From the NCBI GenBank assembly GCA_001574975.1, contig KQ965758.1:328096-392095 (forward strand): a stretch of DNA of 64,000 nt, given 5' to 3'. The DNA is from Gonapodya prolifera JEL478 (Eukaryota > Monoblepharomycota > Monoblepharidomycetes > Monoblepharidales > Gonapodyaceae). The position numbers and the translations under genes were made by a program. The notes under the pieces were generated by a model. That model made no database searches, was not told the DNA's origin, and was given only the letters and a program-made list of their open reading frames with translations. This document shows positions 12,201-22,709 of the stretch, one piece after another; positions within the stretch are counted from its first letter, which is position 1, and each line of letters starts with the position of its first letter.

Positions 12201-13432
12201 TGAAGTAGGTGAGGGGGTTGAAAAGGATAATAAACACTACATCTCAACTAGCTCCCATTTTCAAAAAGACACCTCTAGAGACCAGCACAGATGCTACAGT
12301 TACATCCATTAGGTCTCTCAATCAGGAAAGACAAACAGTGATATGTTATTATGGCCACTTGCACATCACACTGAGGGCATCAAAAGTATGTCCCACCAAC
12401 ACACTCTGGATGTGAAGAAAATATTTGGAGACATTCACAGATACAATGTATGCAACCATTTGGTCTTTTAAAAGAAGGGCAATTGTTACACTGCCAAGCT
12501 ACCACTTGGTGACTAGGTGTGGGCATGGGTGCTTTGGCATCATGAAAGGTGGCATGGGTGGCACAGCACCATCATGGATAATGTAAGTGATAGTAGTAGT
12601 TAGGTCTCCATGGCTGAGTAAACATACAAGCCCTAACTCAGTGCTATCACACAGAACAACAAAGGGCTGTTGCTTAGAATGCCAAAATGGGAAAAGAAAA
12701 GAAATTACAATCAGATTAACTACTTCAAGAGATGTGACATAGTCTAAACAATGTGTGTGTGTTCTTGCTTGCTTGCTTCCATGTTTGCTACAAAGTAAAC
12801 TGGGAAGTTGCTTGCACATTTGCTACAACCTTGCTTTGCTTGGAGCTCCACAAAGGGTATGCAAGCAACTTGGTTGATACACATTTGCACGAAGGCAAAA
12901 GAATACTGAGTGTGCAACCATAATAAATACTGGCACTATTTTGTATGACAGAAAGGGGAAAGCTCAAGAACAAGCACCTAACTCTCTAAATGCTTCTGTA
13001 ACTTTGTGTGCACTTACTTCAAGATGCTGCCTGTACTTACCAGGGCCTGGCAGATCAAAGAAAAATGACCACATAGGTTTGCCAGCAAATCCCTGTTCTG
13101 TCTTCCCATCACCATAATTCTAAAAAGATTGTAAGCTAATAATGATTGCCATCAAATTTTGTGGATACAAAACTTGTGTTGACAACAAGCATTCATTGAA
13201 GTTGTGCAGCTAAAGTGATTCATCCAATTACACTAGGGGAAATGCTCAGTATCCTGAGCAACAAAATATCAGGTCAGCATGTATTCCCAACTCCCTGCTG
13301 GGTACAGGTACAGTTGCTTCCAGAGACCAGGGCAGGCACCATATACACAGCTCCAGTGGTGAGGTGGGTCATGGGAAGAAGAGGAGACAAAGTTGAGCAC
13401 ATTGGTCACAGAGACACAGTAAAGAAGTGGTA

Positions 13433-13634
13433 TGCTACACAACCTAGGTGAGCTGCATGAGCCTGTAATCTGCAGGAATGTGTATGTGTGATCAAATATA
13501 CATAACAAGTTGTAAGGTGCATGGAGCTCACCTGCAAGAATGTAATGCCAAACTTAGGGCACATCCTGCAGGTGTGCACATCTAAACCTGCGGCCACAGT
13601 AGTGGCACAGCAGCTAATACCCAACACTCATACT
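13433..13634 (+). repeat. repeat X copy 1, left piece (split by Harbinger)
   Basis: This 202-bp piece, together with the 40 bp beyond the transposon's right target duplication (16687-16726), forms a 242-bp unit. The unit aligns without gaps to the reverse complement of 16057-16298 at roughly 88 percent identity. The Harbinger sits exactly at ACT within it. The repeat codes for nothing I recognise and has no evident inverted ends of its own; sequence on either side of the two copies diverges abruptly. Confidence 0.75.
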
Positions 13635-13647
13635 AGGGACCTTGTGC
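13635..13647 (+). repeat. left terminal inverted repeat of Harbinger
   Basis: AGGGACCTTGTGC, matching the reverse complement of the right end at 12 of 13 positions and preceded by target duplication ACT at 13632-13634. A related GACCTTGTGCA recurs inside at about 13709, a possible subterminal transposase-binding repeat. Confidence 0.8.
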
Positions 13648-13963
13648 AACAGTTTATTTTTCACTCACAAAAATAGTTCAGGCACCTCAAGTGAAAACTT
13701 GATTATTGACCTTGTGCACAATTTAAAAACATCAATACACAATTCTTTCCCTGATGGACTGATCCTCCTTAGAGCTTGCAGGAATTGCTGTCATGAGCAT
13801 GCAAAGGAGGAAGGAACAGCAGCGGCACCAGATTTTGCTCCAGGTGGTGCTCACCCTTGCTGCTTCAATCATCCCATGGGAACACCCTACTTTCCCCTCC
13901 ACTTGCATGAATCTGGACGCAATGACACCTGCAGACTGTAGGCTGAGGTTTAGGTGAGTTACT

Positions 13964-14825
13964 GTGCCATTCTTTCCATGGGTCAGGCATTGGATGACCT
14001 GGGCGGCATCTGTGGTCTGGTTTAACAAAACCAACATGCCCCATTGCCAACAAGCCCTCCACATACCCGCGATTGTCAGCACAGACAACAGATTGATAGT
14101 ACCTGGGATTGAGATACTCTGTATTGTGCTCCGCTGCCTCTCCTTCCCCACCTGCTTGGATGACCTTGGTAAAGGAGTTTGGCCATGAAGGCAGTGAGGT
14201 TTCATGGATTTACCAGTGGGGCATGGCCCACATCTGCACACTATTCAGTGATGCTTTGTACTGGGACAAGAACTGGCTCACATCTCAGGTTCTCTGGGAA
14301 TATGCAGATGCTGTTCATGATGCCGGTGCACCATATGTGGATTGCTTTGGATTCGTGGACAGCATGGTCTGGCAGACATGCAGACCATTGCAGTATCAGT
14401 GGCAATTGTTTAACAGACGTTATTGCATACCAGCACTAAAGTTTCACAGAATTATGGCCCTGGACAGGATCATGATACATCTTGGGGGGCCATTCAACAG
14501 CCCATTTCACAACATTACTCTATGGAAACAAAGCGGGATCAAAAATCTTCTTGTTGAACATGGTGAGTGCCCCAGTTGTTGTTGTTTGCCTTTGAATTGG
14601 TGCTCTATGCCCTTTTCAGCTTTTGGTCCGAATGGCAAAATTCTCTTTATCTACGGTGACCCTGGGTACTCAGGCAAATTCCCCCACCTCCAGTACCCCA
14701 TCAAGTTGGCTTTTCCAACACCGGAACAGCACACTTGCAATGTGGAGATGAGCCAGCATCGGATTTGTGTTGAGTGGGGATGGGGGAAGGCAAAAATGGA
14801 ATTTGCCACTCTGGACTGGTGGTGA
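13964..14825 (+). pseudogene. Harbinger DDE transposase (DDE_Tnp_4 type), decayed
   Basis: The N-terminal part reads IVPGIEILCIVLRCLSFPT, like the helical region preceding Harbinger catalytic domains. Near 14160 the reading shifts frame once. The catalytic part then shows FVDSMVW (usual form FVDGTxR, first Asp kept), ALKFHRI, IYGDPGYS (second Asp) and RICVEWGWGK (Glu). All three DDE residues are therefore present although the first motif has DSM for DGT. A 57-bp GTGAGT..TTTCAG intron at about 14563-14619 joins LLVEH to AFGPNGKILF. One frameshift plus the altered first motif point to a recently dead or dying gene. Its partner is the Myb-like protein encoded on the other strand. Confidence 0.75.
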
Positions 14826-15015
14826 ATGCATAAGGTTTTGTTGTCTCCAATTGCATTATATTTTTGTTGCAGTATTTTACTAACTAATGCTCATGCATGT
14901 CTGTATGGGAGTGAAACTTGGTTGCACTTTTTGTGCCACCCCCCCCTATTGGAACATTATTTACATGTAAACCAGTAAATTTTATTAACTTCTAGTTAAC
15001 AATATTATTACTGCT

Positions 15016-15960
15016 CTTTGCTGGTTGGAGGGGCTGGATAAGGCAGATGAGCAAATCCCACATCGCTTGGTTGGTCTCCTCCCTTTGTTCCCGCTCCTTC
15101 CTCTGTTCTTCCAGCTGCACCCTCTGCAACTCCAACTCCTCTTGTCAAAGTGCCTGGTCCTGAGTCTGTTTGTCCATCATTCGGGCAAGAGTGTCAATGA
15201 CAGGATCCAGCCTCTCCTATTCCTTGTCCATCAGGTCCTTGATGTTCCTGAGCATGTTGCATGCATCCTTTGCAACCATCCGCTGCTTTTTTGCCAGTGG
15301 CGTTCTCTCCAGCTCTGATGACTCCTTGCTGTCACCACTCCCTGTCCTTGTCCAAATGCCTATCTTGTCAGATAGGCGCCGCAGAGTGTTTTCACAAGTT
15401 GCTGGCATGGAGGAGAAACAATTAGTGCTAAAATAGTTGCCAAGGCTGGAATCACCTGTGCATTGCTTCAATAAATGGGACTCACTTGTATGTATCTGTA
15501 TTTCCATGTTTTGCTTCCTCCTGACTTCATTCTGCCTTGCATCTTGCTCCGTTGTGTATCCTGTATACCTGGTAGCAGGTTGCATGTGCAATCATGGGCA
15601 GGGTGCCATTGGGGGGTTAGAATCAATTCAATTTGTGCACGAAATTTGACTGCCACCCAGTATTTCTTGGCCAACTTGTCCAATTGAGTGTACTCCTCAT
15701 TGTCTCCAGATTTCTTGAGAGTGTTGATGTTCTTCTTGCAATACGTGTCCAGCACTTGTTCCAGTTTTCAGGTAATGTTGGTGGCATTGGCACCTGCATG
15801 GGCAAGGGGATTGAGGCTCACAAGCATGTCCAAGAGCTCCATGTAGTTCTCCACCAGTATTTGTCCCAGGACATGTCAAAAAGGCTCCATTTTGATGGCA
15901 AGTTGGAGAAGGTGGAGGACCATTGCCATTGGCCATCAGAATGGCACCTTCCTTGGTCCA
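15016..15960 (-). pseudogene. Harbinger accessory Myb/SANT-like DNA-binding protein, decayed
   Basis: On the minus strand, readable pieces include ENYMELLDMLVSLNPL and KLEQVLDTYCKKNINTL, with KKSGDNEEYTQLDKLAKKYW and WVAVKFRAQIELILTPQW further on. After an intron comes a basic/acidic part with TCENTLRRLSDKIG, and then a Gln/Glu coiled coil around VQLEEQRKEREQREE. This order (Trp/Leu-rich trihelix then coiled coil) is that of the second Harbinger gene, which helps the transposase enter the nucleus and bind ends. In-frame stops interrupt it at least twice, for example before the coiled coil. Exact ends are uncertain. Confidence 0.6.
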
Positions 15961-16056
15961 CCAGCGCCTGGTTTGTTGTCAATTGCCATGTATTGCTAGT
16001 TGAGCTGCATTAGGGGGTGAGATGGCTGCGGGGACAGCAAATCAAGGTTGACCATT

Positions 16057-16298
16057 CATGTCACACTGACATCCACTATTGTGAAGTATATAGTGTAGTA
16101 TGAGTGTTGGGTATTAGCTGCTGTGCCACTACTGTGGCCGCGGGTTTACATGTGCACACCTGCAGGACGTGCCCTAAGTTTGGCATCACATTCCTGCAGG
16201 TGAGTTCTATGCACATCACGTCTTGCTATGTACATCTGATCATATATACACCTTCCTGCAGTTCACAGGCTTGTGCAGCTCACCTAGGTTGTGTAGCA
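16057..16298 (-). repeat. repeat X copy 2, uninterrupted, inside the Harbinger
   Basis: This is the 242-bp copy in opposite orientation. It contains the ACT target position without a transposon and so serves as a paralogous empty site for the Harbinger insertion. It lies between the accessory gene and the right end of the element. CTGCAGG recurs in it about three times. Confidence 0.75.
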
Positions 16299-16541
16299 AT
16301 TCAGTTGATTTCTATAGTCCTTCCTTTGTCACTTCTCTTCCGCAGTAAGGCAAGGCTGTCCAGGGCCACGCTTCACCTTCTTGGGTTGTCCATGCCCCAT
16401 GCTACATTGGGAGTTGATTCAGGGTGGGGGTGTGCATCCAAGAGATGCAGCACCTAAATCAGATGTCTTGTTGTTGGAATTGGCAGGGTATTGGATGGGG
16501 GTGGACCTGGGGATGAAGGGGAAAGGCAACAATGAGCAGTC

Positions 16542-16605
16542 AAAATCACACTAGAAACCCTTCAAAGAAGTAATTTTCATTCAAGGGGGTTTCTAGTGTG
16601 ATTTT
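16542..16605. repeat. perfect 19-bp inverted repeat (hairpin)
   Basis: AAAATCACACTAGAAACCC at 16542-16560 is matched by its exact reverse complement at 16587-16605 with a 26-base spacer. It lies about 80 bp inside the Harbinger's right end. It could be a subterminal structural signal, or a tiny inserted foldback element. Confidence 0.8.
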
Positions 16606-16670
16606 CACTCATGCATTTTCACTACAAAGTACCCTTGGCATTAAGTAGCCAAATGAAAATGTGCAAGTGA

Positions 16671-16683
16671 GCGCAAGGTCCCT
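16671..16683 (-). repeat. right terminal inverted repeat of Harbinger
   Basis: GCGCAAGGTCCCT, the inverted partner of the left end, followed directly by target duplication ACT at 16684-16686. Confidence 0.8.
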
Positions 16684-16686
16684 ACT

Positions 16687-16726
16687 ACTCTATATATTTC
16701 ACATTAGTGGATGTCAGTGTGACATG
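16687..16726 (+). repeat. repeat X copy 1, right piece
   Basis: This continues copy 1 after the ACT duplication at 16684-16686. It matches the other X copy through GTCAGTGTGACATG with three or four mismatches in about 43 bases, then the two copies diverge. Confidence 0.7.
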
Positions 16727-17799
16727 GTAAGTCATTTCTGCATTGCACATCAAAAACAAAAAGTGAGCAGGATAACAGGTTGCTTGCAATGCACTACATC
16801 CAGAGTACTGAGTGATCAAAATGTCACTCCAGCATTTCCACAGGTAGTAATTTAGATAGAGACTAGTGTGGACACAATGAGTGCAATGCATGCAGCCCAT
16901 TAGTCACATAAAAAAACAATATGATGACGTGGACACAGCTGGACTGAGGTGAGTTTTCAGAGGGAGACGGGAGTTGCTGTAAGGTAACAGTACCAAGCAC
17001 AGATGCTGACAGCAGATGGACTGAGGCAGTTGTAGCAAATGATACATTAGATACTAAAGCAAATAAACATTACCATAGAAACTCACCTGAGGCAGTCATA
17101 GCAAATGCTTGCTTCCTGCCGCACGTTGACAAAAAACTTGGCCAAGTGCGAGTGTGCACGAGCCACGCGACCAGGGCAGTGTCATTGGCGTGACAGTTGA
17201 GGAGGGAGTATAGCATGACAGACATGACGGAAACACAATCAAAAAGTAACAAGGAGCTGTCTTTTGCATCGTCTGAGCAGGATTGCTGAACGTGGTGCAT
17301 GACCACTGGCGCTGATGTGCTCCAAAAAAGATGTGACTACGTAGCATTTTAAGCTCACAAACAAAGAACTTTGTCGTGGTCACAGTGAGGTTGGTTGGGA
17401 GAGTGAGTGTACACCTCCATTTGCAAAATCTGCAGCTTATGAAGGAAACTACATTTGGACAAAGGTGAGAGGCGCCCCAATGCCCCACCAGCTCGCACTT
17501 TCGACTCAGTTAACCGGACAATTCTCTGAATTATATCGCCATCCGAGAACGCGTTTTTGGGGTGGTCTCTCAATTGCGCAAGCGTTGTGAAGACTTGCGA
17601 GCATCGACCGGCCGCAGCAAAGCACTTGCACCTTCCATTGACAGACCAACCGGGGGCGAGACCACTTGGAATCGAAAACACGGAGGAGCGTCACCGCCGA
17701 AACAGCTTAATCAAGGTATGAGAATCAAGAAGGAGGAAACTCTCAGCAGATTAAACTTTCGTCTAAAAGTGCCATTGCAGACTCAACCAATCGGGCCTC

Positions 17800-19985
17800 A
17801 TGACGTCTAATGTGGTTGTAGTTTTGCCCGACAACCGGAGACATATCGTGAAGGTTACGCCGTCGACGCAGCTGTCGTCAATCGTTGAACAGGTCGCAAC
17901 AAAGTTCCGCCTCACATCGAGCAGTTACACGCTCAAACATGGCAAGACTACGTTGGACCTATCCTTACCCATTCGATTCGCCAATCTCGCGTCGGGTGCC
18001 AAGCTGGACCTCATTCCATCTTCGGCTAGTTCAAGGTCGAGCACATCCCAACCCCTGCCAGCTGCCCAGGTTAACATCGCGCTCCAACTCGAAGAGGGCG
18101 GCAGAGTCACTTCACAGTTTCCTTCTGATACGACCCTTTGGGATGTGTTACTTGCGTTCGAGCGAATCTCTGGACGAACCCTGAACCTCACCAGACGGCA
18201 AGGAGTACCGCCGAAGGACCCGTCAAAGCCATTATGGAACGCGTTTTCTTCGCTTGTAGACAAGGATACTCCAATGTACCTTCAACCTGTTCTCATCATG
18301 CTCACAAGCGAGGTGGGTGTCGGTGACAACCAGCGCTCCGTCGACATGTCGGGATAATGCTTGTTCCAACTCTTCCTCGGCACTCCTTTGCGCATTTTTT
18401 TTCGTTCTCGCATCAAGTTTGCATCCATAGCGGCTCTCCGCTCAACCACTCTCGCCCGGGCTGGCGTTTCGTCTGGGTCGGCTTCCCTTCGCCTGTTATA
18501 CAGATTCTCCGACAAGTCACTTCAAGACGCCATACGGGAGATGGAGGCCCCTCTCGCGGGAGTGTCACCGACAGGAGGCGCTGTGCGGACAAGTGAAGCT
18601 GCCAACCAACTTGGGCAGGGAACTCAGCAGAAAACGCCGACTGCTAGCTCACCACCTGCGACGGAGCGTGCCCCAGTCGAACACCGACTGCGTGCTGCGG
18701 TTTCAACAAGCGCCCCAACCAGCAGGCCGTCTACAATCTCGACCTCGGCAACACCGTCCGTGGCGACCCCTGCTCCAATAAGCCCCCCTGCTCCGTCAGC
18801 CCCCCCGGCCCCGTCAATCCCCCCTGCCGTGTTGGCCGCCCAATCAACAAGTGAAAAAGATGGAGACGGGGATCAGCGCATGGAAGACTCCTTTCCTCAG
18901 GCATCTCTGACATCCAATGAAACCCCGTCACCACCTCAACGACCCCCTGTATCACCTTCAATTGGGTCTCCATCGGATCGACGTGTCCAAGCCTCCGCTC
19001 CTGTGGAAGCGCCCCCCCCCCCTTCCAAGGAACCCGCTGCGCCTTTCGTAGCTACTGCCCAACAAGTCACATCGACCCCGCCTGAGCCCCTAGCCCCGCT
19101 CGCTAGGAACGTTAAGATATTCCGCACGCCAGCTGGATCAGAAGGTGGCATGAAGAGTGAGCCATGTAGCCAATCAATGCCGTCTCCACGTTTTGAGCCT
19201 CACATCGATTTCTTTGAACTTCCTCAGTCGACCTACCACCTTCCTTTTTCACTTTGACGCCCGCCGAGCTTCGGCTCCTTCTCGCGCACAAAGGGCGCAC
19301 CACTTCTTCGGCCTCCTCCGATGCGCCTCTGATGACCAAGTCCCTTCGCGCGGCCCAGCACGCCAGGGAGGTCGAGAAGCGGTACGAGAAGTACCCCAGG
19401 GCGAGAGTGAGGGTAAGAATGCCTGGCGAGTGGTGGGTGCAGGCCGAGTTCTGGTCGAGCGAGTCAGGTACGAGTTGTTTGGAGTCAGAAGCTCGACTTG
19501 TCGTTGCTTACCTTGTCAAACCCACAGCGTCGGCTTTATACGCTCTTCTGGACCCGATGATGCAACCACTCGCATCTTACGTCCTTCTCTCGGCATCGAC
19601 ACACCCACCAAGCGCACTTGCCCGTTCTGGTGGACCTACTATTCTCGAGGCGGGCCTTGCTCCTTCTGGGTTGGTCAGGCTTGAGTGGGGAGCGGCCGGC
19701 GAAGGGGCGCTCTCCGAGGAATGGAGGCGTAAGATCGAGGAGATGCCCGACCTTGCGGAGTACACAGCAATTGGTGGCACCTCTGCTGCGGTGGATGCGT
19801 CGGTGATTGAGGCGCAGGCCCGCGCGCACGAGGCGGCTGAGAGAGCCGAAACGGAGAGAGAAGAAAGAGCAAGGAGAGCATTGATGGAGGTTGAGCGAGA
19901 AACTCAGCAGAGGGAACGGGAGCAAGGATCTGGAGGTGGGCCATCTGCGAAGCCAAAATGGTTCAAGGGGATAGGGGGGCGGTGA
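17800..19985 (+). CDS. UBX4: TUG/ASPL-like UBX-domain protein
   Basis: The protein starts MTSNVVVVLPDNRRHIVKV with the TUG-type ubiquitin-like fold and continues into a second ubiquitin-like region (VNIALQLEEGGRVTSQFPSD). Exons are 17800-18312, 18418-19156, 19228-19468 and 19528-19985. Introns are 105, 71 and 59 bp, and each join restores family-like sequence (LTSE|FASIAALRSTTL; KI|DLPPSFFTLTPAELR; SSES|ASALYALLDP). A Pro/Ser-rich linker with SAPPAPS-like runs precedes the C-terminal UBX domain (from PGEWWVQAEFW to LVRLEWG). The protein ends in a highly charged helix and WFKGIGGR. Family members bind the p97/Cdc48 ATPase and disassemble or re-route its hexamers. The yeast homologue is Ubx4, used here as the symbol by inference. 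The upstream neighbour is the transposon island, whose edge lies about 300 bp from the start codon. Confidence 0.85.
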
Positions 19986-20227
19986 TTACAGAGCGACAGG
20001 GTATTCTAATATTAATGTGTCGTGTGGCAAATAAAAGCAGGGCTTATTCTCATGAATACTTTCAACGAAGGGATGTTTTCGAGCTCTTCAACGACTCGTT
20101 GGGACTCAACTTTATTCGTTCTCGAATCAAAAACAACAACTACTTTGCAATTCACTCTTTGCCTCCTCCCTCAAGCACTTTTTCGATATGATCAAGCTGC
20201 AGTAGAACCACAAAACAAAAACGTTCG

Positions 20228-20869
20228 TCAGGACATTACAAAACGGTTTTCTTTGGCTTTTTCAAATGTCACCTTGTAAGCTGGAGGTGTGATACTTATT
20301 AGTAAAAGATCCCGATCTATCATTATTCTTTGCTAATCTTACCTGTGGCTTTTCCGGTATGGTCACTGAGGGAAGTTGGTAGTTCCATTGGGGTCAGTAC
20401 GAGTACTTTCCACCCAGCTGAACGGGCGAAAGAACAAGTTCTCGCTCACTTTTTGATGACAATCCGAGGCTTTAATCACGTGGTCGTACGGTCAATCGGT
20501 AAAGAATATTGAGTTGCGAAGGATGACGTGGTGATGATAGTGTCCCACCTCGTCCTCTGAAGCTTTGACAGTGACACCAGTGCTTCCCGCAGGCTGAGGC
20601 TCAGTAAGAATTGCCTGGTTCCCGACGAAAAGTACGGATTTTAGGATCGTTAAGAGAGGACGTCAGCACTCAGCAAATTTTTGAGGCATCTTTGGGTCCT
20701 GTTCTCACCTCCACAACCCCGGTGCTGTGCGTTCCGGACCCTGGAATAGTGCTAGAGGTGATGTTGGTCTGATTGCCTCGCCGATGGAAGAATACGCGAA
20801 TAGAACGTACAAGTACTGGACCTTGTCGCCCTCCTGAATATCGTCGATGGAGGCTTTGCCTTGAGACAT
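20228..20869 (-). CDS. Hva1-type Tudor-like small protein, six exons
   Basis: This 87-residue protein is assembled from six tiny exons: 20869-20811 (59 nt), 20751-20709 (43), 20614-20549 (66), 20469-20450 (20), 20365-20343 (23) and 20280-20228 (53). It opens MSQGKASIDDIQEGDKVQYF and continues GTHSTGVVE. Next come TEPQPAGSTGVTVKASEDEP and IVIKNDHTGKAT, then it ends in a Lys-rich tail, AKENRFVMS. This matches the remembered layout of the hypervirulence-associated protein TUDOR family (GDKVQ..GTV..VKASEDEPR..NDxTGK), small SH3-like proteins common in fungi and bacteria, of unclear biochemical role. All five introns have GT and AG ends and keep frame across phases. Total length is exactly 88 codons with stop. 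It is convergent with the TUG-like gene. Confidence 0.85.
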
Positions 20870-21348
20870 GGTGTGACGTGATATGAAGTTTCCGGTGGAG
20901 TCTTGTCTCTGCTGTAGTCGCGTGCGTTTTACGTGAAACGTGTCAACACCTGGCCGGGGCACATTGGAACCTTCAACGCTGACGCCACCACAGGAGTAGA
21001 CGTAATTAAACGATCTAGGACAATTTTCATTACGTATCAAGGAATTAATTTGTTTTCCGGAAGGAGATCAGTCGGACAAATCAAGAGCCGCCTACCGGCA
21101 ACCTCGAGATTGCAGCGAGGTTGAGGTTCCGCATGGCGCATCACAGCTGTCTTGAGAGGCGGACGCCACATCAATCCATTGCTTTTCATGATGTGAATCA
21201 GTTAGGATCAACGTTGTGCTTCGTCTCGCTTCTCTTTTCTGATGTTCGCGATTTCACGTTTTTGCCTTTGAGGTCCATGAGCAAGGTCCACAGGCCGCAG
21301 ACAGTCGGTCGAAAGAGATTGAAATCCCCAGTCGCCAGCAAGCTGACG
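20870..21348. other. intergenic, divergent starts
   Basis: About 480 bp separate the Tudor-like gene from the plus-strand trypsin-like gene. It should hold both promoters. No specific motif was recognised. Confidence 0.5.
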
Positions 21349-22424
21349 ATGGTGGCAATGTTTCGCTTCCTGGTTGCGCTTAGCATCGCGACGTCCATTT
21401 CCACTAGCATGTTTGGAGCTCTCGCAGCTCCCGTGCGAACTACAGACAGCCACGTGGGGCCGGCATCTTGTAGGTGTTGTATTCTTCAGTAATGCATTTT
21501 GCTTCACGTTAATTACAATAGTCGGCCATACCCGCCATGCATCTTGGATCGACAATCGAATTGCAACCATCGTATCGCGCCAATGGTCTACCAGTCATCG
21601 TTGGGGGAGAATCACTTCTCATCGACGAGTACCCTTTTGTGGCGAAAATCGGCATCATATTCCAAGACCAAAGTGAAGGCGCTTGCACTGGGTCACTTAT
21701 CCAAGCCACTCCAGTCCCCATACTCTTGACTGCGGCCCACTGTGGTTCCAACGTAGACGGTTGGAAAAAGGACGTATTCGTGGGCCTTCGTATCGGAACC
21801 CGCGTCGTCGTGCGGGGAACAGACCACTTGTCGTCACTTCGTCGTCAGTAACATCTACCACCATCCCCTCTACCTCGCGAATCCAGCATGGTCAAAGGCG
21901 GACACCGACTTGACTGGACACGACGCCGCTCTTTGGGTGCTCGAACCTGCGTGGAATGAGACCCGGCCCTTCCAAGCGCTTCCCGTTGGAAGGTTGAACA
22001 CCGACACGACGGTCCCGTCTACGGAAAGCTCAAGTACGGCAATTGGATGGGGCTGGACCACCCCGCTTGACACTACCTCACTTCCAACCACTCTTCAAAA
22101 GCTTTCCATGACAGTGGGAAATGCAACTCGCTGCGTGACCGACCTGTCGTCCGTCGTGCCAAACTATGATCTTACCGAGTGGAACAATTTCAATCTTGGT
22201 TGCATCAGTGGGACGTTCAATGCGGACCTTCCCGGAGAGTACACGGCGATTTGCAACGGGGATTCTGGTGGGCCACACGTGTTTGATGGCAAAATTTGGG
22301 TGTGAGCAGCTTTACGCCGTGGTTTATCTGTAACGCGTTTGGTCTCGCACAGTTCGTTGAGCGAGTCAGCGGGATTATTGACTGGGTGTACACAAACGTA
22401 GTCGAAATCAACAAAACGTATTAA
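21349..22424 (+). pseudogene. trypsin-like (S1) serine protease, probably inactivated
   Basis: MVAMFRFLVALSIATSISTS at 21349 is a signal peptide. An intron of uncertain edges ends near 21520. Then come IVGGESLLIDEYPF (the zymogen cleavage region), LLTAAHC (catalytic His), GHDAALWVLEP (Asp) and CNGDSGGPHV (Ser). The paralogue at 31689-32687 is intact and similar throughout. In this copy two stretches that align with paralogue exons are out of frame. One is near 21780-21795, one base too many, before FVSEPASSCGEQTTCR. The other is near 22300, two bases too many, before SSFTPWF and FVERVSGIIDWVY. Each could alternatively be removed by a 48- or 53-nt GT-AG segment. The second of these would delete the S1-pocket strand after the active Ser, so a functional protease is unlikely. 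Confidence 0.65.
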
Positions 22425-22709
22425 CTTAAGTAACCGTTCTTTACTATGCTGCTTTATAAACTATCTTTGCGGCGGTACTATCGTTTGAGGCCTTTTGCAC
22501 CAGCTCCCTGGCGGGCTCGTCGATTCGAGCGGTCTAATGAAGTGCAATTCGCGTATAGGCACCGGGAACTTTGCATCAACGTACGTCGTGAATTGACCCG
22601 TCGTATCTTCCGAACGATACGGGTTGGTTTGTGGAATCGGAAATGGTCTTGGGCTTCTTCACACTGCCCCAGCACGCCGTAGAACATGGAGTGTTGCTTG
22701 CACCGGTAT
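22425..22709. other. intergenic, convergent
   Basis: 285 bp between the convergent trypsin-like and F-box genes. No feature was recognised. Confidence 0.5.

Larger units (their letters stand above)
13635..16683 (+). mobile_element. PIF/Harbinger DNA transposon, degraded
   Basis: The element is 3,049 bp long. It begins AGGGACCTTGTGC (13635-13647) and ends with the inverted GCGCAAGGTCCCT (16671-16683), one mismatch in 13. The 3-bp sequence ACT flanks it on both sides (13632-13634 and 16684-16686), as expected for the target duplication of this superfamily. It carries the two genes typical of Harbingers: a DDE transposase on the plus strand and a Myb/SANT-like protein on the minus strand, in convergent orientation. 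A 242-bp repeat copy (16057-16298) and a perfect hairpin (16542-16605) lie between the second gene and the right end. The reading frames are interrupted, so it is probably no longer autonomous. Confidence 0.85.
9258..17480. repeat. CpG-depleted, AT-richer transposon island
   Basis: Between the bZIP and TUG-like genes the base composition changes abruptly. By eye, most 60-base lines contain 0-2 CpG against about 4-8 in neighbouring genes, with TpG/CpA common. Only 13635-16683 could be assigned to a named element. The left part (about 9480-13430) and right part (16730-17480) have short ORFs, for example 10810-11148 minus, with no family I recognise; they probably derive from older elements. Short repeats such as CTGAGGCAG near 17025 and 17090 occur. 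Edges are judged by composition and are approximate. Confidence 0.7.

Noticed and set aside
9541-12420. ORFs in the left part of the transposon island as further transposase genes
   Set aside because: No catalytic motif of Harbinger, hAT, KDZ or other families could be recognised in any frame; left as unclassified repeat DNA.
13433-16298. Pair of 203-bp inverted repeats as the terminal repeats of a larger transposon
   Set aside because: The left arm lies outside and the right arm inside the element defined by the 13-bp ends and ACT duplication. Homology also continues past the insertion point at 16684-16726, so a split repeat explains it better.
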